Source: Actinomadura rupiterrae
GTDB lineage: Bacteria > Actinomycetota > Actinomycetes > Streptosporangiales > Streptosporangiaceae
Length of the DNA: 64,000 bases
Assembly (NCBI RefSeq): GCF_024172125.1
Contig: NZ_JAMZEA010000001.1
Location: forward strand, 962,376 to 1,026,375
Direction of reading: 5' to 3'
Both the position numbers and the translations under genes were made by a program. Shown piece by piece: positions 54,325-63,114 of the stretch. The notes beneath the pieces are model-generated. The model had not been told where the DNA came from. It was given only the letters and a program-made list of their open reading frames with translations, and did no database searches. Positions within the stretch are counted from its first letter, which is position 1; each line of letters starts with the position of its first letter.

Positions 54325-56169
54325 CTACTCGACCGTGACGGACTTGGCGAGGTTGCGGGGCTGGTCGACGTCGTGGCCCTTGGCCGTGGCCAGCTCGCAG
54401 GCGAAGACCTGGAGCGGGACGGTCGTGACCAGCGGCTGGAACAGCGTCGGGACGGCCGGGACGCCGATCAGCGTGTCGGCGTAGGGCTCGACCGAGGTGT
54501 CGCCCTCCTCCGCGATCACGATGGTGCGGGCGCCGCGGGCGCGGATCTCCTGGATGTTGGAGACGATCTTGTCGTGCAGCACGTCCCGGGACCGCGGCGG
54601 GACGACCACGATCACCGGCAGGCCCGGCTCGATCAGCGCGATCGGGCCGTGCTTCAGCTCGCCCGCCGCGAACCCCTCGGCGTGCATGTAGGCCAGCTCC
54701 TTGAGCTTCAGCGCGCCCTCCAGCGCGACCGGGAAGCCCACGTGCCGGCCGAGGAACAGCACCGACTTCTCGCCTGCCAGGGAGCGGGCCAGCTCGCGGA
54801 CGGGCTCCATCGTGCCGAGCACCTCGTCCACCTTCTCCGGCATCTGCGCCAGGAGCTGGATCATCGCGAACACCTCGTCGCCGAACTTGGTGCCGCGCAC
54901 CTGGGCGATGTAGAGCGCGATGAGGTAGACCGCGACGAGCTGGGTGAGGAACGCCTTGGTCGAGGCGACCGCGATCTCCGGGCCCGCATGCGTGTAGAGC
55001 ACGCCGTCGCACTCGCGCGGCAGCGTCGAGCCGTTCACGTTGCAGATGCCGAGCAGCTTGGCGTGCTGCTCGCGGGCGTGCCGGACGGCCATCAGCGCGT
55101 CCATCGTCTCGCCCGACTGGGAGATCGCGATCACCAGCGTGGTGCGGGACAGGATCGGGTCCCGGTAGCGGAACTCGCTGGCCAGCTCCACCTCGCAGGG
55201 CAGCCCGGCCCAGTGCTCGATGGCATACTTGGCGATCAGCCCGGCGTGGTAGGACGTCCCGCAGGCGACGATGATGATCTTGTCGACCTCGCGCAGCTCC
55301 CTGTCGGAGATGCGCATCTCGTCCAGGGTGAGCCGGCCGTCCGCGCCGATCCGGCCGAGCAGCGTGTCGGCGACCGCGCGCGGCTGCTCGGCGATCTCCT
55401 TGAGCATGAAGTAGTCGTAGCCGCCCTTCTCGGCGGCGGACACGTCCCAGTCGACGTGGTAGGCCTTGGTCTCGGCCGGGCGGCCCTCCAGGTCGGTCAC
55501 CGTCACGCCGGCCTTGCGCAGCTCGACGACCTGGTCCTGGCCGAGCTCGATCGCGTCCCGGGTGTGCGCGATGAACGCGGCGACGTCGCTGGCGAGGAAG
55601 TTCTCGCCGTCGCCGACGCCGACCACCAGCGGCGAGTTGCGGCGCGCGCCGACCACCAGGTCGTCGTCGCCGGCGTGCACCGCGACCAGGGTGAACGCGC
55701 CCTCCAGCCGCCGGCAGACCTTGCGCATGGCCTCGGCGAGGTCGCCGGTGGAGGCAAGCTCGTCCTCCAGCATGTGCGCGACGGCCTCGGTGTCGGTGTC
55801 GGAGCGCAGCTTGTGGCCGCCCTCCTCCAGCTCGGCCCGCAGCGCCGCGAAGTTCTCGATGATCCCGTTGTGGATGACCGCGACGTTGCCCCCGCAGTCG
55901 GTGTGCGGGTGCGCGTTGCGGTCGTTCGGCGCGCCGTGCGTGGCCCAGCGGGTGTGCCCCATCCCGAGCGTGCCCGCCGGGAGTGTCTGCTCCGCGAGCG
56001 CCTCGCGGAGGTTCACCAGCTTGCCCGCCCGCTTGGCGGTGGCGAGCGCCCCGTCCGCGAGCACGGCCACGCCGGCCGAGTCGTAGCCGCGGTATTCGAG
56101 CCTCGCGAGGCCCTCCACCACGACGTCCAGTGCCGGCCTCTCGCCGACGTAACCCACGATTCCGCACAT
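54325..56169 (-). CDS. glmS: Glutamine--fructose-6-phosphate aminotransferase (isomerising)
   Basis: 614 aa from the ATG at 56169, chosen because the glutaminase nucleophile must be the Cys directly after Met ([15 protein letters not shown]). Makes glucosamine 6-phosphate for UDP-GlcNAc and peptidoglycan. Class II amidotransferase domain (1 to about 240: [21 protein letters not shown]), then two SIS domains ([37 protein letters not shown]) and the conserved C-terminus [12 protein letters not shown]. No glmS ribozyme-like structure is apparent in the 107-bp upstream gap. Divergent from coaA. Confidence 0.96.
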   Translation of the reverse strand: MCGIVGYVGERPALDVVVEGLARLEYRGYDSAGVAVLADGALATAKRAGKLVNLREALAEQTLPAGTLGMGHTRWATHGAPNDRNAHPHTDCGGNVAVIHNGIIENFAALRAELEEGGHKLRSDTDTEAVAHMLEDELASTGDLAEAMRKVCRRLEGAFTLVAVHAGDDDLVVGARRNSPLVVGVGDGENFLASDVAAFIAHTRDAIELGQDQVVELRKAGVTVTDLEGRPAETKAYHVDWDVSAAEKGGYDYFMLKEIAEQPRAVADTLLGRIGADGRLTLDEMRISDRELREVDKIIIVACGTSYHAGLIAKYAIEHWAGLPCEVELASEFRYRDPILSRTTLVIAISQSGETMDALMAVRHAREQHAKLLGICNVNGSTLPRECDGVLYTHAGPEIAVASTKAFLTQLVAVYLIALYIAQVRGTKFGDEVFAMIQLLAQMPEKVDEVLGTMEPVRELARSLAGEKSVLFLGRHVGFPVALEGALKLKELAYMHAEGFAAGELKHGPIALIEPGLPVIVVVPPRSRDVLHDKIVSNIQEIRARGARTIVIAEEGDTSVEPYADTLIGVPAVPTLFQPLVTTVPLQVFACELATAKGHDVDQPRNLAKSVTVE

Positions 56170-56264
56170 GGCGGCCAGCCTATTGGGTCTTCTCCAAGGC
56201 CCGGCCGCCCGGACTAGACCAGCCCGGGACACCCCTGGTGGACCGTCCGCCCGGACCGGACCAG

Positions 56265-56277
56265 TACCGTTGGCGCG
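56265..56277 (+). promoter_or_regulatory. Leaderless -10 element of coaA
   Basis: TACCGT (56265-56270) then 6 bp, then the GTG start at 56277. The spacing is the same as at the DUF5319 gene. No ribosome site precedes the GTG. Confidence 0.55.
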
Positions 56278-57194
56278 TGCCCAGCCCTTACGTCGAACTG
56301 AACCGCGCGCAGTGGCGGGCGCTGCGAGCCACCACCCCGCTCACCCTCACCCCGGACGAGCTGGACGAGCTGCGCGGCGTCCGGGACCCCATCGACATCA
56401 CCGAGGTCGAAGAGGTCTACCTGCCGCTGTCCCGCCTGCTGAACCTGTTCTTCCTGGGCCGCGGCGGCACCCGCGACACGGTCAGCGGTTTCCTCGGCGA
56501 GGCCGTCCAGCCCACCCCGTTCATGATCGGCGTGGCGGGCTCGGTCGCGGTCGGCAAGTCCACCACGTCCCGGCTGCTGCGCACCCTGCTGGCCCGCTGG
56601 CCCGACCACCCCCGTGTGGAACTGGTCACGACCGACAACTTCCTGTACCCCAACGCCGTCCTGGCCGACCGCGGTCTGATGGAACGCAAGGGTTTCCCCG
56701 AGTCCTACGATCGTCGCGCGCTGGTGAGATTCGTCCAGTCGGTGAAGTCGGGCGCGTCGCGGGTGGACATACCGATCTACTCCCACCTCGAATACGACAT
56801 CGTCCCGAACGCCCGGCAGACGGTGGAACGCCCCGACATCCTCATCGTCGAGGGTCTCAACGTCCTGCAGACCCCGCCGCCCGGCAATCTCGGCGTCTCG
56901 GACTACTTCGACTTCTCGATCTACGTCGACGCCAAGGTCGAGGACATCCGCCGCTGGTACGTCGACCGCCTCCTCGCCCTCCGCCGCACCGCCTTCACCG
57001 ACCCCCGCTCCTACTTCCGCGAGTACGCCAGGCTCAGCGAGCAGGAGGCCGAGGACTTCGCGGTCGGCGTCTGGAAGTCGATCAACGAGCCCAACCTGGT
57101 CGAGAACATCCTCCCGACCCGCGCCCGCGCCACCCTCGTCCTCCACAAGTCCCGCGACCACTCCACCGAACGCGTCCGCCTCCGCCGCTTCTGA
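56277..57194 (+). CDS. coaA: Type I pantothenate kinase
   Basis: 305 aa from GTG. Catalyses the first, regulated step of coenzyme A synthesis. Start region [15 protein letters not shown] is typical of actinobacterial CoaA. P-loop [17 protein letters not shown] near residue 85, [29 protein letters not shown] and [10 protein letters not shown], then the substrate-site region RYY-like [11 protein letters not shown]. Full length. Convergent with the helical protein gene (6 bp between stops). Confidence 0.96.
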   Translation: MPSPYVELNRAQWRALRATTPLTLTPDELDELRGVRDPIDITEVEEVYLPLSRLLNLFFLGRGGTRDTVSGFLGEAVQPTPFMIGVAGSVAVGKSTTSRLLRTLLARWPDHPRVELVTTDNFLYPNAVLADRGLMERKGFPESYDRRALVRFVQSVKSGASRVDIPIYSHLEYDIVPNARQTVERPDILIVEGLNVLQTPPPGNLGVSDYFDFSIYVDAKVEDIRRWYVDRLLALRRTAFTDPRSYFREYARLSEQEAEDFAVGVWKSINEPNLVENILPTRARATLVLHKSRDHSTERVRLRRF

Positions 57195-57200
57195 CCCTGC

Positions 57201-58133
57201 TCAGGCGGGGTTCAGGGCGCGGTCGCGGTACTTGGTGAAGCTCGTGACGACGTCCCTCGCCAGGTACTGCCAGGGGCTTTCGGTGACGTGGGAGCCGATC
57301 GCCCTGAACTGCTCCGCGGCCGCCTCGTCGTCCCCGCCGAGGGCGAAGGTGAACGCCAGCAGGTTCGCGGCGCGCAGCGCGGCCGGGGTGTCCGGGGCCT
57401 CTTTCAGACGGGCGGCCACCGCGCGCAGCTCGCGCTGGACGTCCGGGGCGGCGAGGTAGCCGGTTTCGTCGTCCGGCTCGTCCACCCAGGTCTCGATGTG
57501 CGCCTCCACCACGAGGGACGCCACGGCCGAGCCGACCGGCGCCTCGGCGGCCCGCGACCGGGCGAAGTTGAACATCAGCGCGGACGAGCCGCTCCACTTC
57601 GGCGCGACGCCCTGGAGCATCAGCGTGTGCGCCCGGTAGTGCCACGGATGCCGGGCCGTCGCCTTGGCGAAGCGGTGGCACAGCTCCTGGGTGCCGAGCT
57701 GGAGGCCACGGGCCGTCGTGAGCAGCTGCACCCGGGGTTCGGGATCGTCCGGCGCCAGCACGGCGGCTCGGACGAGGTCGCGCTCGGCGCCCGCGAGGCG
57801 CTGGTGGAACTCGCGGAACTGCTCCTCGCTCGTCATGCCCGCACGCGCGTTGCCCCGCGCCTCCCAGGCCCACAGGATGCCGTGCGCTCCCCGGACGAAG
57901 TGGGCGAGCGCCTCCTCCGGCTCCTCGTCGGGCCAGCGGACGATCCACTCCGGACGCCCCGGATGGTCCACGGCCACACCGAGCAGGAACGAGCGGCGGT
58001 CGGGGTCGTCGGTGTCGGCCGCGACGCGCCGCAGCAGGGCCTTGTCGCCGTGGGCGGTGGCCTTCGCGAGGTCCCGGGCCACCGGGTCGCCGAACGTGGG
58101 GTCGAGGACGGGACGGGCGAGATCAACCGGCAT
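57201..58133 (-). CDS. Unrecognised helical protein encoded with an M48 protease
   Basis: 310 aa from ATG (PVDLARPVLDPTFGDPVARD). I do not recognise a family. It is almost entirely helical, without signal or membrane segments. Several regions look like TPR or similar helical hairpins (RDLVRAAVLAPDDPEPRVQL; ALRAANLLAFTFALGGDDEA). Conserved-looking aromatic spots are HPWHYRAHTLMLQG and ESPWQYLARDVVTSF. The start overlaps the stop of the M48 protease by 11 bp, so it is coupled to it and is a likely partner or regulator of that protease. Confidence 0.75.
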   Translation of the reverse strand: MPVDLARPVLDPTFGDPVARDLAKATAHGDKALLRRVAADTDDPDRRSFLLGVAVDHPGRPEWIVRWPDEEPEEALAHFVRGAHGILWAWEARGNARAGMTSEEQFREFHQRLAGAERDLVRAAVLAPDDPEPRVQLLTTARGLQLGTQELCHRFAKATARHPWHYRAHTLMLQGVAPKWSGSSALMFNFARSRAAEAPVGSAVASLVVEAHIETWVDEPDDETGYLAAPDVQRELRAVAARLKEAPDTPAALRAANLLAFTFALGGDDEAAAEQFRAIGSHVTESPWQYLARDVVTSFTKYRDRALNPA

Positions 58134-59697
58134 GGGCGGGCTCCTCCAGCGGCGGGACGGGGGTCAGGTCCACGGCCGGGCGGCCGAGCTCGGCGCGGAG
58201 GACCGCGACGCCGTCCGGGCCCACCAGCGCCATGTCGGCGAGGTCGGTGATCGGCGTGCCGGCCCACTCGATCTCGACGACCGCCGTCCAGGACGTCTTC
58301 CAGCGGGCGCCGTGCTCGGCGACCAGGACGCCGGGCAGCGCGGCGACCAGGGCCCGGTGCAGGGTCCGGCGCTCGTCCTCGGCGTCGAGGGCCGCGGCGC
58401 CTTTGGGGTGGAGCGCGGCGGCCAGTTCGGCGCCGCGTCCGGCCGCGAGCATTTCGAGGGCCTGGTCGAAGCCCGGTTCGTCCCACCGGCCGCCGACCCG
58501 GACACCCGCGTCGGCGAGCCTGGCGCCCGACCTGGTGACGGTCCGGCCGTAGATCTCGGCGGCCGCGTCCCAGTCCACGGCGGCGGGCTCGGGAAGCCCG
58601 GTCACGTCGCGGGCGAGTGCCAGGGAGATCGTCCGCTCCAGTTTGTCGGGGTTCTCCAGCAACCCGCGCGCGGGGACGTCCGGGACGGTCTCCTTCGTGC
58701 TCGCGGGCATCTCCGCGAGCAGCGCCAGCCGCTCGGAGACGCTCGGATGGGTGTCCCACCGCTCGGACGGCGCGGCGAGGACCCGCTGGCGCAGCTGCTC
58801 CAGCCCGCCCTCGGCGAACGCGGCGAGGGTGAACTTGCGCAGCCCGCCGTACAGGTCGTCCGGGTACCGGCCCGCCTGCCACAGCCGCACCACGTACTGG
58901 TTCGTGAAGCTCGCGAACAGCTCCGACGCCATGCCGACGGCGGTCAGCGCGGCAGCGGTCGTCTCCGGCCCCGCGACCCGCGCGGCGGACGCGTCGGCGG
59001 CACGCTCCTGGGCCCGCGAGACCGCGGCCGTGACGCGCAGGCAGAGCCGCAGGTAGAGGCCGACGATCCGGGCGAGGAAGAGGTCCAGGCCCTTGCCGCT
59101 GGTGTGCAGCGCGGCGATCGTCCGCACCAGCCTGCTCTGCGACCTGTACACCAGCGGCCCGAGCCGCGTGTCGCCGCCGGAGATGTGGCCGAACTCGTGC
59201 GCCAGGACGGCGCGCAGCTCGGCCCGGTCGAGCCCGTTGAGCAGCGCCATCCCGACGACCAGCGTGACCCGGCCCCGGACGAGCCCGAACAGCCGCACCC
59301 GCTGGTGGACGGCGGCGTTGGCGTCCGGAGCGATCCGGATCACCCGCGGCGCCGGAGCGCCCACCTCGGCGGCCAGCTCCCGCACCTCGGCCCACAGCCG
59401 CGGCTGCACGGTCTCGCTGACCGCCAGCCCGCCGGGCCCGTCCCGTCCGGCCCGCATCCGCCCGAACGCGCCGCGCAGCAGCGCGAGCCCACCGCCGGTG
59501 GTCCCGATCAGGAACCAGAAGACGAAGCCCCCGGTCACGTGAAAGATCAGCGTGAACGCCAGCGCGATCCCCACGATGCCGCCGACCACCAGCACCACGA
59601 GCACCGCGGCCAGCACGTAGAACCCGAGCAGGAGCACGGCGCCCAGCAGGGCGCGGAGCCCGAGCAGCCCCGCCCCCGCACGACGCGATGACGCCAT
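58123..59697 (-). CDS. Membrane M48-family zinc metallopeptidase
   Basis: 524 aa from the ATG at 59697 (AAGG upstream); a longer start at 59733 is possible. Two or three hydrophobic segments in the first 85 residues (LGLRALLGAVLLLGFYVLAAVL; VGGIVGIALAFTLIF; FWFLIGTTGGGLALL) anchor it. Catalytic HEFGH with H167, E168 and H171, and the third-ligand region RAQERAADASAARVAG. The C-terminal 200 residues (from VPARGLLENPDKL) form an added region without a motif I know. M48 enzymes are HtpX/Ste24-like membrane quality-control proteases. Coupled to the helical protein gene downstream. Confidence 0.88.
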   Translation of the reverse strand: MASSRRAGAGLLGLRALLGAVLLLGFYVLAAVLVVLVVGGIVGIALAFTLIFHVTGGFVFWFLIGTTGGGLALLRGAFGRMRAGRDGPGGLAVSETVQPRLWAEVRELAAEVGAPAPRVIRIAPDANAAVHQRVRLFGLVRGRVTLVVGMALLNGLDRAELRAVLAHEFGHISGGDTRLGPLVYRSQSRLVRTIAALHTSGKGLDLFLARIVGLYLRLCLRVTAAVSRAQERAADASAARVAGPETTAAALTAVGMASELFASFTNQYVVRLWQAGRYPDDLYGGLRKFTLAAFAEGGLEQLRQRVLAAPSERWDTHPSVSERLALLAEMPASTKETVPDVPARGLLENPDKLERTISLALARDVTGLPEPAAVDWDAAAEIYGRTVTRSGARLADAGVRVGGRWDEPGFDQALEMLAAGRGAELAAALHPKGAAALDAEDERRTLHRALVAALPGVLVAEHGARWKTSWTAVVEIEWAGTPITDLADMALVGPDGVAVLRAELGRPAVDLTPVPPLEEPAHAG

Positions 59698-59813
59698 CGA
59701 CCTTGCCGCCTTCCCAGCCGTCCGTGACGGCACCAGTCAGAAAGAACGGCAATTCTGATAGATCGCCCACCCCGCCGGAAAGCCCATTTCGATCACGATT
59801 CGGCGCTGGAAAG

Positions 59814-60509
59814 TCAAGAACGATCCCCGCCGGCCGCGACGATCTGCCCCTGGAACCTGGTGGTCCGCCGGATGATGAGGATGAGCAGACCCGCCGCCGC
59901 GCTCCAGAGCGCGGTACTCACGGCATAGGTGCCCAGACGCGCCGGACCGCCGCCCGTCACCAGGGCGAACACCGACCGGCTCATCCCCAGGACGAAGGCC
60001 GCCCACCAGCCGAGGACGAGCCCGTCGGAGAGCGTCATCCGCGGTCTGCCGCGCGACGGATCTCCGACGGCCGGCGGAGCGACCGGCGCAGGGGCACTGG
60101 ACCGCAGCACATCGCCGACGAGCTGCATGGGGATCCACAGCCAGGCGATGGGCACGACCCACGCGAAGAACACCCAGGGGCGCCCCCAGCGCTGCCCGCC
60201 CGGACTGACCAGGTCGACGAACGCGCGCGCCTGGTAGAGCCACACCAGCACCGGCCCGGCCGAGGAGACGAGGAGCAGGCGCAGGGACAGCGGTCCGTCC
60301 AGCACGACCACCAGCCAGAACGGGAGCGAGGGCGCCAGGCCGTCAGAGGCGACGACCGCGAGGCCGAGCCAGACCGCCGCCTTGAGCAGTCCGATGACGG
60401 CGCAGATGGCGAGCAGCACCGTCGCCGCGGTCGCGGCCGCACGCGGCGGACGGAGCGGCGGGGCCGAGCGCATGGGCTCGGACGTCCCCTCCGCAGGATG
60501 GGTCGTCAC
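59814..60509 (-). CDS. DUF4328 membrane protein
   Basis: 231 aa from GTG; the upstream ribosome site is weak. About six membrane segments. The DUF4328 signature is visible: VWLYQARAFVDLVSPGGQRWGRPWVFFAWVVPIAWLW, IPMQLVGDVLRSS, and LVLGWWAAFVLG. The family function is unknown. It lies 116 bp from the M48 start and 108 bp from the ABC permease stop, all on one strand, but the gaps suggest separate transcription. Confidence 0.8.
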   Translation of the reverse strand: MTTHPAEGTSEPMRSAPPLRPPRAAATAATVLLAICAVIGLLKAAVWLGLAVVASDGLAPSLPFWLVVVLDGPLSLRLLLVSSAGPVLVWLYQARAFVDLVSPGGQRWGRPWVFFAWVVPIAWLWIPMQLVGDVLRSSAPAPVAPPAVGDPSRGRPRMTLSDGLVLGWWAAFVLGMSRSVFALVTGGGPARLGTYAVSTALWSAAAGLLILIIRRTTRFQGQIVAAGGDRS

Positions 60510-60617
60510 CTTTGCGGCCGCCCTTCGGCCCCGGGCCGCCAGGGCGGCGTGCTGCGTGAGAGGCGACGATCATTGCGCGTCAGGGGGGCGCGGACAAGGG
60601 GGGTCTGGTGGGGACGG

Positions 60618-61331
60618 TCACTCGGCGCTGGCGACGGTGAGGGAGCGGAGGCGGAAGGTGGCCAGGGCCGTGGCGGCGAGGGTGACGATGACCAGCAGGG
60701 TGACGGCGGTGGGGAGGGTGACGGCGGTCTTGATCGTGGACGCGTCGGTCAGGGAGTGGGTGACCGACAGGGACCACTGGAGGATGGACGCCTTCTTGGC
60801 GCCGGGGGCGAAGTTGCCGAAAAGGCTCTCCCAGACCAGGGCGTAGAGGAGGCCGATGGTGACGGCGTTGCGGCTCATGACGCCGAGGGCGACGAAGACC
60901 GAGGCGTAGGCGACGCCGCCGACCAGGACGCCGATGGTGAAGGCCGGGGTGAGGCCCGCGGGGGCGCCGAGGATGACGCCCGCGAGGAGGGTCGGGACGG
61001 CGGCGAACAGGGCGACCAGGACGATCGCGACGGCCAGCTTGGTCAGGATGACCACCTGGCGCGGGATCGGCTTGGTCAGGATGTACATGATCTGGCCGTC
61101 GTCGATCTCCGGGCCGATCACGCCGGTGCCCGCGATCAGGGCGAGCAGGGGCAGCACGGCGCCGAGCGCGAAGCGCTGCAGGACGGTCGTGTCGACGTCC
61201 AGGTCGTTGGTGTTGGTGAGGCGCAGCACCAGGGACAGGATCAGCAGGACGGCCGGCAGGACGAACAGCAGCAGCGCCCGCCGCCGCCCGAGCATCGACC
61301 GGAACGTGATCATCGCGATCGTGGGGTTCAT
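60618..61331 (-). CDS. ABC-2 type transporter permease (pair B)
   Basis: 237 aa; ATG overlaps the stop of the ATPase gene by 4 bp (61328-61331). Six hydrophobic segments of ABC-2 type (ALLLFVLPAVLLILSLVL; VLPLLALIAGTGVIG; LTKLAVAIVLVALFAAVPTL and others). A typical gatekeeper sequence EIDDGQIMYILTKPIPR follows TM2. Last gene of the four-gene ABC operon. Substrate unknown; exporter by family. Confidence 0.88.
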   Translation of the reverse strand: MNPTIAMITFRSMLGRRRALLLFVLPAVLLILSLVLRLTNTNDLDVDTTVLQRFALGAVLPLLALIAGTGVIGPEIDDGQIMYILTKPIPRQVVILTKLAVAIVLVALFAAVPTLLAGVILGAPAGLTPAFTIGVLVGGVAYASVFVALGVMSRNAVTIGLLYALVWESLFGNFAPGAKKASILQWSLSVTHSLTDASTIKTAVTLPTAVTLLVIVTLAATALATFRLRSLTVASAE

Positions 61332-62239
61332 CGGGCCACCAGGTAGGAGAAGACGGATTCCAGGGACTCGTCGGCGGGGACGACCTCCCAGAGCCGGACG
61401 TTCGCGTCCTTGGCCAGCCGGGGCAGCAGCCAGGTGAAGCGCCCGAAGTCGGACGCCTCGACCGACAGGCCCTCGGGGGTGAGCTCGACCCCGCGGGCCG
61501 AGCCGTCGGCGATGATCGCGGCGGCGAGCGCGCGGTCGTCGCCGGAGCGCACCCGGAACCGGTGCGGGCGGTCGGTCATCAGCCGGCGGATCTCGCGGAA
61601 GTCGCCGGACGCGGCGTGCCGGCCCGCGACGATCACCTCGATGTGCCCGGCGAGCCGCTCGACCTCCTCCAGGATGTGCGAGGAGAACAGGATCGTCCGG
61701 CCCTCGGCGGCCATCCGGCGGATCAGGTCCATCAGGTGCAGGCGCTGGCGCGGGTCCATGCCGTTGAACGGCTCGTCCAGCAGCAGCACGGGCGGGTCGT
61801 GGACCAGCGCGGACGCCATCTTGATCCGCTGCTTCATGCCCTTGGAGTAGGTGCCGATGGTGCGGTCGGCGGCGGCGTCCATCTCGACCTCGGCGATCGC
61901 GCGCGCGGCCGCCTTGCCCGGCTCGGCGAGCTTGTGCAGCTTCGCCATGGCCAGGATGAACTGCTTGCCGGTGAGGAAGTCGTAGGCGGTCTCGCGCTCG
62001 GGCACCAGCCCGAGCCTGCGGTAGATGTCCGGGTTCTGCCAGATCGGGTCGTCGTCCAGGGTGACGGTGCCGGACGACGGCGACAGGAACCCGCCCATCA
62101 TGTGGATGAGCGTGGACTTGCCCGCGCCGTTCGGGCCGAGCAGTCCGGTCACGCCGGGCCCGACGGTCATGCTGACGCCGTTGACGGCGACGACGTTCCC
62201 GTACCAGCGGGACACGTCCCGCAGCCTGATCTCGGTCAC
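61328..62239 (-). CDS. ABC transporter ATP-binding protein (pair B)
   Basis: 303 aa from GTG, overlapping the upstream permease stop by 4 bp (GTGA, 62236-62239). Walker A GLLGPNGAGKST, Q-loop region LVPERETAYDFL, signature YSKGMKQRIKMA, Walker B VLLLDEPFNGMDP and switch SSHILEEVERL. The C-terminal 80 residues are an extra domain with RFRVRSGDDRAL. Works with the permease at 60618 and perhaps with permease A. ABC-2 exporter of the CcmA/NatA type. Confidence 0.93.
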   Translation of the reverse strand: MTEIRLRDVSRWYGNVVAVNGVSMTVGPGVTGLLGPNGAGKSTLIHMMGGFLSPSSGTVTLDDDPIWQNPDIYRRLGLVPERETAYDFLTGKQFILAMAKLHKLAEPGKAAARAIAEVEMDAAADRTIGTYSKGMKQRIKMASALVHDPPVLLLDEPFNGMDPRQRLHLMDLIRRMAAEGRTILFSSHILEEVERLAGHIEVIVAGRHAASGDFREIRRLMTDRPHRFRVRSGDDRALAAAIIADGSARGVELTPEGLSVEASDFGRFTWLLPRLAKDANVRLWEVVPADESLESVFSYLVAR

Positions 62240-63114
62240 GACAGGCCCGCCTTCCGGAACCGCGCGTACAGGACGGCGACCGCGCCGAGCACGATCGCGG
62301 CGCACAGCGCCAGGGCGGCCAGCCCGCCGCCGGTGCCGGGCGGCGCGGACGGCGCCGACATCGGGCCGCCGAGCAGCCGGTACGACACGGTGTCCACCAG
62401 GTTGAACGGGGTGAACAGGGCGAGCCATCCGGACAGCGTCCAGTGCCCGGTGTGCTCGGTGATCCCTTGGAGGATCGACACCAGCGCGCTGGACACCACC
62501 AGCACCGCGATCACGGCGGCGACGCCGAACCCGCGGCGCGGCGTGAACGCGGCGACGACCATGCCGATCGCGGCGAGGACGAGCGAGAGCAGCAGGCAAC
62601 CGGCGAGGCCGCCGAGGAAGTGCGCCAGCTGCTTGCCCGAGTGCGGCACCTGCGTGACCAGCCCGCCGATGTACAGCGTCGTGATCGGAACCGCGGTCAG
62701 GGCGAACAGCGCCGTGGTGAACGCGCCGAGCTTGGCGAGGACGAAGTCCAGGTGCCCGGTCGGACGCGAGAAGTACAGCGGGACGACGTGGAACCGGATC
62801 TCCCGGGACGCCAGCACCGGCGCCTGCGTCGCCACGAAGATCGAGATGATCAGCTGGAGCATGAACTGGTAGCGCGTGTAGGCGAACAGCGCCTTGGGCT
62901 GCTTGGCGATCGCGACCACCGCGATGTCGCCGACGGCGGGCAGCATCATGATGCCCGCGAGCACGAACGGCATCACCTTGGCGCGGGCCGGACGGCCCAG
63001 GCCGTAGGTGGCGCGCAGGTTGTGCACGAACATCGACCGCGTGACGTACGCGCGGCCGAGCCGCTTGCCGTCGTAGTGCCGGTAGCCGATGTCGTGGATG
63101 GTGCTGACGCTCAC
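62236..63114 (-). CDS. ABC transporter permease (pair A)
   Basis: 292 aa from GTG, overlapping the upstream ATPase stop by 4 bp (63111-63114). The N-terminal cytosolic stretch STIHDIGYRHYDGKRLG precedes six hydrophobic segments. VASREIRFHVVPLYFSRP resembles the amphipathic coupling segment of ABC-2 permeases. C-terminal ALALCAAIVLGAVAVLYARFRKAG. It differs clearly in sequence from permease B, so the two pairs are not a simple duplication. Confidence 0.87.
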   Translation of the reverse strand: MSVSTIHDIGYRHYDGKRLGRAYVTRSMFVHNLRATYGLGRPARAKVMPFVLAGIMMLPAVGDIAVVAIAKQPKALFAYTRYQFMLQLIISIFVATQAPVLASREIRFHVVPLYFSRPTGHLDFVLAKLGAFTTALFALTAVPITTLYIGGLVTQVPHSGKQLAHFLGGLAGCLLLSLVLAAIGMVVAAFTPRRGFGVAAVIAVLVVSSALVSILQGITEHTGHWTLSGWLALFTPFNLVDTVSYRLLGGPMSAPSAPPGTGGGLAALALCAAIVLGAVAVLYARFRKAGLS

